Shown in pieces: positions 43,566 through 54,920 of a stretch of DNA of 64,000 nucleotides (within the stretch, counting starts at the first letter, position 1; every line of letters begins with the position of its first letter). Origin of the DNA: Brienomyrus brachyistius (taxonomy: Eukaryota; Chordata; Actinopteri; Osteoglossiformes; Mormyridae); the NCBI RefSeq assembly GCF_023856365.1, contig NC_064539.1:20525019-20589018 (forward strand), written 5' to 3'. The position numbers and the translations under genes are program-made. The notes beneath the pieces were generated by a model. That model ran no database searches. It was given only the letters and a program-made list of their open reading frames with translations, and was not told where the DNA came from.

Positions 43566-43681
43566 TGCTTCAGACGATGGCAAAACTATATGACATGCAA
43601 AAACTCAAAGTATCTTTTATTGTCAGCTTGGGATATATGATGCATGGGGTCACACACAAAATTAAAGAAATTAAACGTTAT

Positions 43682-43989
43682 GGTAACACTACTTGAGGGG
43701 ACACAAAAATGTAGTAGTACATGCTTACTTTATGCATTAATTAATCATTAACTAAGTGTTTATCATTAATCAACTATGACAGTTCATGTATTCCTGCAGG
43801 AACTATATTAGTTAATTATTAACTAATAAGTTATCTGTTAAATAAGTTCCTGAATTGAATACATGGACTGTAATGACTTATTAACGATGAATGAACATGG
43901 GATTGGTATGTAACTAACACTTAGTTACTGGTTAATCATCGCATTAAGTAAACATGTGCCACTACATTATTTGTGTCCCAGTGTTATCG
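43682..43989. mobile_element. 'GGTAAC' MITE, copy 2
   Basis: Left end 'GGTAACACTACTTGAGGGG' plus 'ACACAAA'; right end 'TTTGTGTCCCAGTGTTATC', which is its inverted partner with a short gap. The AT-rich interior carries 'ATTAACGATGAATGAACATG' and 'TAACTAACACTTAGTTACT'-type phrases shared with copies 1 and 3. 308 bp, noncoding. Confidence 0.85.
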
Positions 43990-44449
43990 AAAAGAATATT
44001 AACAGTTTAAAACAGATATATATACAATTACTTTCAATATCGTGCAATTTTATTTGTAGTGAAGAAAGGCAGTACTGTATCACACAGTGTCAATGTTATA
44101 TTGTACATAACCACCTAATCAGAGGGGAAAGATGATACAACTGATGGAAAAAATAAATGACAAGCTCACCTGAACATGCCTTTAAAGTCACAGCTGATGA
44201 AAACGCCAGATGGATGTTTTTCGCTACCCAGCCCTGCAATAGACAAGCTGATGGCCGGACTTTACTGGTGGGGCAAGATGGTTCCCCTCGTGGGATGCAG
44301 AGCTCCTTATTGTTAACATTAGAGCAGAAGCTCCAGCACATTCCTTCCTGAGTTTGACCTGAACCTGACGTCAAAGCCCTTGGTTCTTCGGAAGTTTAAA
44401 CTGGGCCGCAGCCATTAGGAGGAGTACGAATAAAATAGCAGTATTTTAT
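43990..44449. other. Noncoding DNA, nothing recognised
   Basis: Frames of 64 and 92 codons on opposite strands overlap; no domain. Confidence 0.3.
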
Positions 44450-44700
44450 TCATGCCTGCAGGGAAATTGGGCAGCTTTCGCATATCCATGAGAGGCACAG
44501 GCAGTCGAGTGTATTTATATACATGTGAGAGCAAGTTTTTGGTATCAGAATTCCGGGTCAGCCAGCATTCAGCACCCTGGAGCAGTTGGGGTTAAGGGAT
44601 TTGCTCAAGGGACTACTGGTGATACGATTACCCTGCTACAGAATTCAAACCCACAACCTTCCGGATATGGGCAAGGATTCCAAACCCACTGGTTCCAAGC
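44450..44700 (-). mobile_element. tRNA-derived SINE (old copy)
   Basis: 'GGGAAATTGGGCAGC', 'CATGTGAGAGCAAGTTTTTGG', 'GGGGTTAAGGGATTTGCTCAAGGG' and 'TTCAAACCCACAACCTTCCGG': same order as 32215-32480, minus-strand sense, B box 'GGTTTGAATTC'-like. Confidence 0.6.
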
Positions 44701-45489
44701 GGATCCAGGGCCAGCCACTTGCTGGCTCATATCTCACGCCACTGTGGGAGCAATGAGTAAGAAGCCTAACCCATCCAAGGAGTGCGCTGAGAGAATATGC
44801 CCCAAAAGCCGGAGATGAGAAAAGAAAAAGGAACGGGACCAATCGTGTCATGGTTTGACGCAAGTGCTGACCAGGTGGAGTCGAGCCTCCAGCCTTTAAT
44901 TTGGCACATGAACACAGGTTCCCCAGAAGTACCTGTAGATGCCTCCAGGGAGGTCTTGCTGATCAAAGATGCCCAGTTACCACTTAGGGACAAAGGATTG
45001 GCCAAAGCTATTTCACTGTTGACCATGTTACTTGACCTGAATGATTATGAACTTTCTGCAGTTTGCATTGTTATGAGTATTAACTATATGAACAATTGTG
45101 TCATGAGTCATTCCAGCGTCTGATGTCGATAAAGGTCTAGGGTTGTGAAATCCTAACAGAAAGCCCAGTGAGCAACCTGCCCATTCCACCTCTTTCACCA
45201 ACACACCCTCTTGCATAAGAAGCATCTTCAACTGGCTAGAAATCCAGTGGGGGTTTCAGGAGAACCAGCACCCACGTGGTTTGGTGAGGTCCAGGAGACC
45301 GGCCAGTTCAAATAGGCTGATCTGGGAGGGATTGACCCACTGCCCAGGATGAGTTAGGAGCTGTTTTGCATAACAGTCTAACACCAGCACTGTGAGTCTC
45401 TACCAGAGGCTGAGAACGCCAGTTTGAGTATGGTGGCCTTCGTTCATGTAGCTATGGAGAAGCACAAGGTTCAAACTGAGAAAATCATT
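44701..45489. other. Noncoding DNA, nothing recognised
   Basis: The 108-codon forward frame at 44797-45123 is not low-complexity but shows no domain I know, has an opposing 86-codon frame, and no splice context; possible old TE sequence. Confidence 0.3.
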
Positions 45490-45946
45490 GGTAGCACTTT
45501 ACTTAGTGGTAACTCAGTTCCTACTGTAGTACAAGTCATGAAAACATATAGTAGCTCCTTAAGATAAAAGATGCATCACGGTTCATTAATGACAAACAAA
45601 CATGATCAATGTTTTACTTGTGTTATTCATTATTTGTTCCTTCAGTAGTTACTCAGTAGTTCCTCAGCAGTTCCTTCAATAGTTTACAAAGATGTACTGA
45701 ATTAACAGATATAGTAACAAATATAGTAACTGCTTGGGCTGCATCACGATTCATTAAAGATGAACAAAATAAGAGATCAGCATTTAACTTGTCTTATTCG
45801 TGATTTGTGCCTTCAATAGTTCACAATGGTTGACAGAACTGACAAATATAGTAACAAATACAGTAATTACTTAATTTGTGGTTAATTAATACAGAAGTAA
45901 TAGCATAATTCTATATTACTTAAGGCCCTTCAAGTAAAATGTTACA
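45490..45946. mobile_element. 'GGTAAC' MITE, copy 3
   Basis: Ends 'GGTAGCACTTTACTTAG' and 'CTTCAAGTAAAATGTTAC' form inverted repeats. The interior has two related modules (from about 45573 and 45745) sharing 'GCATCACG(G/A)TTCATTAA' and 'GATATAGTAACAAATA'-type phrases, so this copy has an internal duplication. Only 1.5 kb from copy 2. Confidence 0.8.
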
Positions 45947-46580
45947 AAATCATTTTATTTTTGCTTAAAAAATCTGTACAACCAACTAACAGGTGACAGG
46001 CATTTACCATATCTGCATTTAAATAGTGCCAAGATACACACATGCTGATACCAGTTAAACAAACAAATAGGAAACAATTTAAAGAACGACAACATATGGC
46101 AACTGCGTGAACTATAACGGAATCAGAAATATAAAGGTTCCTTTCAGCAAATCTGGAAAATAATTCAATTAGAGAAGCAAATCTGGTAACAAGTTATTGC
46201 TTGGTAAAATGTACACAATCACGCCGGAGAGCCACTGTCTACGCTAAGGGTAACGTGTGCACATGTGTGTGCGACAGCACGTCTGCATGCGCAGGTGCGA
46301 GCAGCCCTACACTTGGGTAATGAACCAACCTGGAGCAACATCATATTCAAGACCTCTGATGCCTAGGTTCTCCTTTCATCTCATTCTAGCTGCCCCCCCC
46401 AGCCCCCATGGGACTCCCTTGCACGTGTCACTCCTCAATAGATGTCACTCCATTGGGGCATAATTCCTAATTGACCATCCCACTCTGTTGTCTAGTATGT
46501 CAAAAGACCACCAGTCACTTGATGCTGTTATTATTATGGTATGGTTGCAATCACTGGGAGGCAACATTCTGATTCCTATG
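45947..46580. other. Noncoding DNA, nothing recognised
   Basis: AT-rich, then mixed; no motif. Confidence 0.35.
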
Positions 46581-47017
46581 CAGTCATGCATCGCTTAATG
46601 ACGGGGATATGTTCTGAGAAATGCGTCGTTAGGTGATTCTGTCCTTATGCAAACATCATACAGTGTACTTACACAAACCTAGATGGTATAGCCTACTACA
46701 CAACTAAGGTATATGGTATAACCTAAATCACAATTAAAAAGTACAGTTTAGTATATAAATAAACAGTAACATAGTTGTTTATTATCATTATCAGGTATGT
46801 ACTGTACGTAATTGTATGTGCTACACGTTTACATGACTGGTAGGATAACAGGTTTGTCTACACCAACATCACCACAAACACGTGAGTAATGTGTTGCGAT
46901 ACGATATTACGACGGCTAGGCGATAGGATTTTTTTCAGCTCCATTACAATCTTTTGGGACCACCCTCTACTATACGGTCTGCCAATGACCGAAACGTTGT
47001 TGTACATCGCATGACTG
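46581..47017. mobile_element. Tigger/pogo-type miniature transposon B
   Basis: 437 bp bounded by perfect 9-bp ends 'CAGTCATGC' and 'GCATGACTG', with the wider ends partly paired ('TCGCTTAATGACG' against 'CGTTGTTGTACATCG' inverted). The right flank is 'TA', as expected for TA-inserting mariner-type transposases; the left flank is 'TG'. Inside: 'TTCTGAGAAATGCGTCGTTAGG', 'ACACAAACCTAGATGGTATA', 'AACATAGTTGTTTATTATCA', 'CACAAACACGTGAGTAATG', 'TTTTGGGACCACC'. All these follow, in order, a Tigger-type element I know from mammals. It is a deleted, noncoding derivative. Confidence 0.85.
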
Positions 47018-49005
47018 TAATATGTTTCCAGTGACAGCAAAGCTCCTGTAAGATATTTGACACTTTTCACCACATGATAACATACGGGGTCGTTTTATTG
47101 GGGTTTCCTTAGCATTTAGCTGCATAACTGTTTACTCAAACGTGAGATTAATTAAATGCCTTGAGGAAATAGTAAAGCCAAGTCGGTTAAAATATTCCAG
47201 TATGAGCTAAGTGAATCCTAACTATAAGCATGAGCAATATATTTAAGCCGGAAGTAATACACAGAATCCTGGAAAGAGAAACAATGAGTTTGATGGGTTA
47301 AGGAACTGAAGACCCACGAAGAAATGCAATCAAACCTGAGCTTTGATTTCAGAGATTGATGTTATTGCTGTAGTGGACTCACACACTCAATAAGGCTCCC
47401 AACACGCACTTGGTTCACAATTGTCATTGGGTCTACAAGGCCTCACTTCAGCAGTTCAGCCAGATGAATCTGACCTTTACGGATGATAAAAACAAAAAAT
47501 GGGTCAACAGTCTTAAACTGGGCCTAATGAACAGAACCCGCATTTCAGCAGTTAGAGAGCCCAAAGGAGACCGCGTGGAACTGGATGAGCCATGCGGTTT
47601 CCTCAGCCTGGAGCTGAAATGCATGGAGGCAGGTTGTTTTGTTTTTAGGAGGGAACCTGTCACAAGGTATTTGCTCAAGGTGCATATGGGAGATCTGCTG
47701 GCTGATGAGAGCCAGGTGGTAAATAACCTTTATCTCCACAATGGGTTACAGCGGTGGGGTCCCTAGCAAACTGGGTTGTCCTCAGACCCTGAAATAGAGA
47801 AATTCTAGAACTTAGTGTGACATTTATTCATAACAGGAGACTGTACCATATGACAGCTTTGTGGTTAAGGAGACTGTCTTGCAAGTCTCAGGCAAGCCTT
47901 GCTGTTGTACTGTTGATGATTGTTTGATATTTAACTTGACACCCAGTTGTGCAATTGAGTAAAAGCTGCCTTAGATCCATATACGGCATCATATCGGATT
48001 GTCGCATTGTTACAATCTTCTCAGTGCGAATTCTGTATTTATTCATTTTCCCCTACAGCTACATTATCAGCGTCTTCAACGTCATCAAACTGCTGGGTTT
48101 CTTTTCCTCTCGGTTCCCTGGTGTGCCCCCAACCCATAGTAACGAGGGCACCCTGCAAGGTGCATGCCTGCATTTCCACTATGGAAAACGTTCCCTCTAC
48201 CTGGCCCTACTTTCAGATCCGAGTGAATCGCAAACCATAAACGACGTTCGGAGAAACCTGTTAGTGCAGGTAACGACAAGAACTCGTCTGCAGACCTGCC
48301 CTGCCCACATGTTCTCCTACTCAAGCGTGGTTTTCTGCAGCATCACACAAGTTTTTCACCGTCCTGCGGAGCACAGCTGCAGCCGAACTGGAAGCTGGGA
48401 TGTTGTACAGAGGAGATTCAGTATAGTCTCATAACCACACATCATAACAATGCCTCTATCCCAGCCATATCACGGTCAACCAGAGCTTAAGATGTCAAAA
48501 CGAGCAAACCAGCGTGTGGTCCATGGGGTGAAGGATAAGGACGGTCTGAAGAAGCCTTCACAGCACCCATGGAGGAGCTCTTGTGTGATCAGTTCTCCCC
48601 CTTCCCCCCACCCAGGGAGCAAGCGAACGAGGGCTGGGTGATGATTAGGACAGGAGGTGGCAGGTGGGAGGGGAGCAGCTGAATGGCATCCCCTTGGCTA
48701 GGGAGCAAAAATACACAAGAGGCTCCGCCTCCTCCCTCCTCCTGGTCCTGGCCTCCCAAAGATGGATATTCGTTTGGCTGAGTGGCTGGAAGGCAGGTGG
48801 GAGCTCGCAGACTCCCGCGTGGTGCTCTGACAGCTCGCTTTAATTAACGCTTCCACTTCTGTAGGGGGTGGGGCAATGCTGGGGGTTATGGGGGTGGAGG
48901 ATTGGGCTACTGATGACGACTGAGGAGTGGGGGGGAGAGGGGGGTGAGCTCAGATGGTCCTGGAAATTCTTTTCTCATTTATTCATGAGATTACACTACA
49001 TGTAT
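47018..49005. other. Noncoding DNA; two unexplained open frames
   Basis: Frames at 47410-47766 (118 codons) and 47949-48434 (161 codons) are not simple repeats, but I recognise no domain. Part of the second is bounded by an acceptor-like 'CCCCTACAG' (ending 48057) and a donor-like 'CAG|GTAACG' (near 48270). Evidence is too weak for a gene call. Confidence 0.3.
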
Positions 49006-49026
49006 ACTCTCTCTCTCTCTCTCTCT
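49006..49026. repeat. (CT)n microsatellite
   Basis: CT dinucleotides in a CT-rich stretch to about 49060. Confidence 0.92.
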
Positions 49027-49749
49027 TCCTACTCTCTTTCTACCTCTCTGCCCTTTCCTCTCCATGTGTGTTTGCATCCCTACATGCATGCTCACGACAC
49101 ACATTGGGTCCATCTGATTCATTTGCCCATGATCCAGGGTGATGTTAGTGGTTAGTTAGTGGGCTAGTTAGATCATTGTATATAGACTGTTCTGGTGCAT
49201 ATGCTGTCCACAGAGATGAAAAATTTCCTTTTAGACTATAGTGGGAAAATCACAAACTAAATGCACATTAGTGACAAAATCGGGGGTATTTATAATTGCT
49301 GTTTATTCGGGACATTAACGAATGATAAAGAATTGGAAGAGCACTATAAGAATAAAAATATACAATCAATCCAAAAACACCCCTTGTACGCAGATGTAAG
49401 TAGCACCCTGAGGTTGTGGGATGTGGGTGGCACTATGCTGAATTCATGAACTCATTTTAATGAAGGTTTCTTACAATGAGTGTCATATATACAGTCGATT
49501 TTGTGTTTTTTGGATAAATACCCAAATGTCAAATATTTAGGACAATGGATATTATAAATATTTAATTTGTTGGTTTGCACAAGTGAGGCAGGAATCTTCA
49601 TCTCAGTATTACCCAGTATTAAGTAGTATTCAATATCAGGCACAGTATGTTCTTGGTATCAAATCAACTATGTACCCAGTATCTTTCAGCATAAAAATAA
49701 TTCAATGCAGATTTGAGTCTCACCTGGAAAGGGAATTTACCTTGTTTTT
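49027..49749. other. Noncoding DNA, nothing recognised
   Basis: AT-rich; frames of about 62 codons only. Confidence 0.35.
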
Positions 49750-50490
49750 TTAAGGCTGGATTCCAGAAAGACTGAGGAACAGGAGACATCAATGCCGACT
49801 CATGATTGATAATCGAAAAAACCAGAGAATGCCAGAAGGAGGTTAGCTTGTGCTTTATTGATTACAAGCCTTTGACTGTGTTGACCAAGTCAAATTCGGG
49901 AATGTTCTCGGGAAAAAGGTGTTCCAGAGCATCTCATTGTCTTTGTGAAGAATTCATACACTGCCTGTACAATCTATAGACCGACAGGATAGGCTGCGCA
50001 GACACTGAGTGGGTCCAGATAGCAGAAGAATTAGACAAAGATGCATACTATCACCTCATCTATTCAACATGTACATGGAATATATAATGAGAGAAGATGG
50101 TCTAGAAGAAGACAGATGGACCCAAGATTGGAGGGAGAATGGCTAACAACCATTAGCAACAGAGATTATGACTTCAGGATTATCAGCGTTCGTTATCGAT
50201 GATGGTGAAGACATGGAGAGTCTGACTCCTTGGAACAATTATCAAAAACAAAGGATGCAGGAGTCAAGAAACATGGTGCAGACTGGCAGTTGGAATGACT
50301 TGTGAAATCCATCAAAAAGGCTGAAGATCAGAATGGCTAAGAATAAGATACCTTCTCTGACTCCTCAAGGAGTTGAAGGCTGGACCATGTAGGAGCAGGA
50401 GAAGAAAATAAGGATCTTGCGATGTTGCTTGTGAAGACTCACGAAGGCCATGGAGCACAAAAAAAATAAAGAAGGGGGTTCTTGACCAAA
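49750..50490 (+). pseudogene. Dead LINE reverse transcriptase fragment
   Basis: Translations in shifting frames give, in RT order: 'AGF.KD.GT' (about 49757; expected 'AGFRKGRGT'), 'IDYKPFDCVDQVKFGNV' (about 49857-49908; expected 'IDY.KAFDCVDH.KLWNV', holding the first catalytic Asp), and 'RCILSPHLFNMYMEYIMR' (about 50037-50090; expected 'GCILSP.LFN.Y.EYIMR'). 'GLEED' follows. The (F/Y)ADD block is unreadable at about 50185-50215, and stops and frameshifts are frequent. The remaining RT and C-terminal parts are eroded. The motif style matches the C-terminal LINE piece at 880-1170, so they may be one family. Confidence 0.75.
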
Positions 50491-50823
50491 TCGAACCTGG
50501 ACTTTTACTTGAAGGCTGAATTCAACCAGATTGATGCTGCCTTATTTTGCGGATATACTGAGGAATAAGGGGTTGGAAGATAAATTTATGGATCATCATC
50601 ATACACAATTTCTGTCTATTTTGTTTTTCTTTAAAGAAATAATCTCACAGTCTATTTCCAGGATTCAGGGCTACTCTCAGTTAGGGTAACGTCCAGTAAA
50701 TAAAGAGTAGAACATTTTCCCCTACAGCTGCATTATCTGCACAGATTGGGTTAGAGTTAATAAAATGAGCCCCGTAAATTTGATGAGCTTTGGAGTTTAG
50801 TGAGATATGAACTGCTTACCGGG
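50491..50823. other. Noncoding AT-rich DNA
   Basis: Contains 'CATTTTCCCCTACAGCTGCATTATC' near 50712, almost the same as 'CATTTTCCCCTACAGCTACATTATC' near 48043. Confidence 0.35.
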
Positions 50824-50970
50824 GTTCACAGGAGGGCCTAGAGCCTATCCCAGGCAGAATAGAGCGCAAGGCTGGGGTGCACCCCGGGTGGGATGCCTGT
50901 ACATTGCTAGGCACATACACATAGTCACAGACAATTTGGTGTAATCAAACAGCCTATCTATATGTCTTTG
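50824..50970 (-). mobile_element. SINE 3'-body fragment
   Basis: 'AGAGCCTATCCCAGGCAG', 'GCAAGGCTGGGGTGCACC', 'GGGTGGGATGCC', 'CACAGACAATTTGG' match the reverse of fish SINE bodies ('...ggataggctc', 'gggtg..cccctgcc'). Confidence 0.55.
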
Positions 50971-51579
50971 GCACCCATATGGATGTTTATTTGTGATACA
51001 TTCTACAGAATTGTGATTATTCTTGTGTGTTTTAGAAAACAACTAAAACAACTTCAACTAGCAAAATTATTGGGCAATGCGAGTTAATTTATGGATGCAA
51101 ATTCTTATAGGCACCCATACTAACAGGTGTCACACAGTAGGAGACATAAAACAATAATCAACATGGCAAAAGTACAGGGGTCAGTAGCAGACAGTACAAT
51201 AGTTGAGGCTGCAGATCTTCATGTGACATGAAGACTATTGGCTACTATTTTAACACTGGCACCACTGTATTCCTTATGCTCTTCGTTTCCAAATAGGATT
51301 CCTATACTAGAAGTTGACTGCATTTCCCATGAACCCTTGGTACTATGAAAAAGTAAAACATAGCCTGGATGATGGTGAAGTGTTCACTGGGAAATGTAGT
51401 AAACTATCAAACCTAAACCGCATATTATGTTCCTTACAAAAAGTGCCATGGTTAACTTCAGGGCTGTATATATTCGCATGTTCCCTCCGTATTCTCCCAG
51501 TTAGGCTAATAAGCATCTCTAAATTTCCCATACAGTACGACAGTACGTTCCCTGTGTGTGTAAGTTCACTGCAATGAAC
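50971..51579. other. Noncoding AT-rich DNA
   Basis: 'GGCACCCATA' occurs near 50970 and near 51111, roughly 140 bp apart, but without other pairing. Nothing else recognised. Confidence 0.3.
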
Positions 51580-51662
51580 TGGCATCTTATCCAGGGTGTG
51601 TTTTATGCTGATGCTGCCTGGGATAGATTCCAGGCATCCTAGGGACCCTAAGCGGTGAGAGA
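51580..51662 (+). mobile_element. SINE 3'-body fragment
   Basis: 'ACTGGCATCTTATCCAGGGTG', 'GATAGATTCCAGGCATCC' and 'GGACCCTAAGCGGTGAGAG' match the forward 3' body of the fish SINE type. Confidence 0.5.
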
Positions 51663-51792
51663 ATGGTAAAAATCCCACCAGTAAATGTCAGTAACAGCAT
51701 ATGAAACTGTCAGGTAGATAAAATTGCTTCAGTGGACATCCTGGTAAGTGAAGATGGAAGTCTTGGAATTCACTTTGGAGAAAAGCATGCCA

Positions 51793-51845
51793 GGCTAACG
51801 AGCAGCACGCAGCATCGCGCCGACGTCATTAACGGCTCGTTAGCC
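51793..51845. other. 11-bp perfect inverted repeat around a CRE-like site
   Basis: 'GGCTAACGAGC' (51793-51803) and 'GCTCGTTAGCC' (51835-51845) are perfect reverse complements with a 31-base spacer containing CpG-rich sequence and 'GACGTCAT'. Could be a hairpin, a protein-binding palindrome, or the end of an unknown element. Confidence 0.6.
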
Positions 51846-53960
51846 GATGGGTCGTCACGCCGACGGGATGCAAGACGCGTCACGTCTGGGGTCCCTGATT
51901 CTACTGGCCTCCTTCCACTGGGATCCTGAGCCACATATTGTCTCTGCTGACAGCCCGACACCTCCAGGCCTGACAGTCTATGGGGGGGGGCACATGACCT
52001 TGAGGAGCTGGGGTCAGGAGTAACGAGCACACAGATGTGAGTGACACACTCAAGCTCTCCTTACACCGTGCGCTGTTTTTACGCGATCATTCCCCAATCA
52101 CTGTGTGTACACATACACACACATCGAAAGCTGCACATACCAACATAAAGACACAGGGGCACGTGAAAATATATAGTCAGTGATACAAACACAGAAGAAA
52201 AACACATTTATACAGACACAGACTCACAGGTCTACATATGCACAGCCACACACACAGACACACACATATACACACAATTATACATACACATAAATACTCA
52301 CACCATCTGTCCCCTAACCCTATTATAAACAAGTGCCAACCCCTCACACCCCCCCCCCCCCCAACTGCCCCCTCTTCTCAGGGATATTTAAGACTATGCG
52401 TGTGTCTTTGAGTACACACGTACGCTGTAAATCTGCTGCTCTCCACACTAAACACACAAAGCAGGTGAAGTGAGATCACAACTCCAAAACCCCTCCATGC
52501 CCTCCACCCCCGCCCCGATGAGGAGGTAGGAGCCCACCCAGTGTCTGTCTGAGCAGAGTCAACTGCGGACAGCAGGGTAGGGAAAGTGAGAGGTCTGCTC
52601 TGCTGAGAACATCTATATATTAGGTCCACATGCCCTCATATCCAGGTCTAAAGGCGCATTTCTGCTGCAACCAAGCACCAGAGCCGTACCCACACTGACA
52701 TGGAACTGCGTACTAGCGGGGCTGAAAGTCTGACCAAGCCCAGTGGGTTGCATCACCACTGATCTGATTGATGGAAATGCACGGAGATACCGGTGTTCTA
52801 CGCATGGAAAAATTTTATTCATTATTAGTAGTATCGCAAATCGCAATTTACTGGTGCATTCCCGATAACTCGAAACTTGAAAATTTCCAAACTCCTTCCT
52901 GAAAACGCATGACAGAACAGCAAAACGGAATGTATTCGCAATAAAAAATTATGCAAGCGAATGCTATTTCCACTAGCGTGTCATACCAACACCAAGATGC
53001 CGATTCTAATGGACTTGGTCATAGAAGTGAGCACACAGTAGATCATGACGTAGACCATGTGAACAGCGCGTAAGCTCCACTTCGGTTTTACGTCGCTATC
53101 GCTCCCCAACCCGGTCACGCCTATTCGGAACAGCAGAAACTGAAGCAAGATGGAAACACGCTATAACTAGTCTCTGTGATGTCTCCGGTGCTGCTGAGGT
53201 CTTGTTTTCCAGTAGAAAGGGGCCACAAGATGCCCCCCAGAGGTCAGATTACAATGGAATGGTCCATCTTTCTCGCTGCTGCCAGCCCCAGTCAGAGCTG
53301 ATCTCTAACCTGCTGCTTCCAACTAGCTCTCCTCATGCTTCATGACCCCTCTCCTCCTTTTCATCGCCTCTTTGCCAACACGGTTTACCCCCTCAGCCCC
53401 TCCCCGCCACCTTGCTTTCCACCATACGACCTCCCACTTCCGACGCCCTTACATGGGTGAGGTCCCTGACCTTTGACCCGGCCCGCCCATCACCCCCAGC
53501 CCTGAGTTGCGGACCAGCCACATCAGCAGTTAGCGCTTCCCTGCGGCTCCTCTTCCTCTAGCAGTCGACATGGTTACTTTTGTATGATGGATTATTAAAT
53601 AAGTGATGAAGTAGATTTAAAGATGTAGGGAAACGAATTTGAGTAAATATGGGGGATTTAAAAAGTGGTGGAAAAGACTGACGGCTAATTGGACCAGTTG
53701 TGTTAGTAGAAACGTGCTGGAATGGAAAGCAGAGAAGATGGACTCTTACAAGGTCTGGGCATCCTGGGCTCACCTGCTGCATGAACCTGGCTGCTTGTGT
53801 GTTTTTTTGCACCTGCTGTGAGCGCTGGCTACAAATCAAATGCCACGACACAACTTATGGTTTCATTCTCTGCCATGATTGGTCCTGATTCAACCCCATG
53901 TTATGTTGCATTTCTTGAATTGTTTTGCTTTTTGTATTTTCTATTCTTATATTCATACAG
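51846..53960. other. Noncoding DNA, nothing recognised
   Basis: CA-leaning 52100-52310; C run near 52349-52362; the rest looks single-copy. Frames of 60-97 codons without domains. Confidence 0.4.
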
Positions 53961-54270
53961 GGGGTGGCATGGTGGTGCAGTGGATAGCACTGTCACCTCA
54001 CCCCTCTGGGACCTGGGTTCAACCAGGGTTCCGTGGGTGTGTGGGATTTGCACATTCTCCTCGTGTCATCATGGGGTTTCCTCCTGATACTGCAATTTCC
54101 TCTCCCACCGTCCAAAAACATGCTGAGGCTAATTGGAGTTGCTAATTTGCCTGTGAGTGTGCCCTATGATGGGTTGGCACCCCATCCTGGGTTGCTCCCT
54201 GCCTTGTGCCCATAGAGTCTGGACCCCCCGCAACCCTGAATAGGACAAGCAGTTTCAGAAGATGGATGTT
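53961..54270 (+). mobile_element. tRNA-derived SINE, full-length diverged copy
   Basis: Begins 'GGGGTGGCATGGTGGTGCAG', has B box 'GGGTTCAACCAGG', then 'TTTGCACATTCTCCTCGTG', 'AAAACATGCTGAGGCTAATTGG', 'GATGGGTTGGCACCCCATCC', 'GGACAAGCAGTTTCAGAAGATGG'. Same order as the copy at 18220-18594 but on the plus strand. The (ATGG)n tail is almost lost and no clear target duplication remains, so it is older. Confidence 0.85.
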
Positions 54271-54688
54271 TATATAGCCAAATGCTTTCAGGGGAAGTTT
54301 GGGTCTGTTTAATGAGCATGTTAACATTTTCTTATTGAGGTTCCACTGTGTGCTTCTGCGTGTAAGTCCAGTGCTCTTAACCTGACCACAATCACCCAAC
54401 CATCAGCTCTCACACTGCCAGTCCCCCAGTAATTCCCCCCACCCCACCCCAGGGAGGATCACCCCCCCAAGGAATAGAACCTGCTGTCACTTCATGAACA
54501 GTCCTAGTTCTGGGCCATGTGGGTTGCTGAAACAGGAAGTATTTTCACTTCAAAATGGCAGGTTGGTACAAAACAAACTTAGGATGGTAGAATATTCATA
54601 CTGCTGTTTACAGGGCCCATTCAGAGACACTCACACACCTTTGCAGCTAATTCCAGGAAACCCACCCCTTTTTCCCTTGAAAACGCTG
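54271..54688. other. Noncoding DNA, nothing recognised
   Basis: C-rich runs near 54435-54475. A reversed SINE-head-like 'GTGCTCTTAACCTGACCAC' near 54371. Confidence 0.3.
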
Positions 54689-54709
54689 CCCCCCCCCCCC
54701 CCCCCCCCC
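54689..54709. repeat. Poly-C tract (21 C)
   Basis: Uninterrupted C run. Confidence 0.95.
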
Positions 54710-54880
54710 GCACTCACTGCCCTGTCTTCCGAATCTCCATCCCAGCGAAATCCCAAAGCCTGCCTGCGAAGGAGCCTCAGAAGCCGGGTATGCATTAATC
54801 ACTCGCCAACTCAGCCTCAGAAGTTCAGGCTGAAGCGGCATGGAGGCGACTTTAATTAGGGTTTAAGAGAGGCACAGCAC

Positions 54881-54920
54881 ACACACGTGCACGCTCGCAC
54901 ACACACGTGCACGCTCGCAC
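54881..54920. repeat. 20-bp tandem duplication
   Basis: 'ACACACGTGCACGCTCGCAC' twice, perfect, at 54881-54900 and 54901-54920. Contains the E-box-like palindrome CACGTG. Confidence 0.93.
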
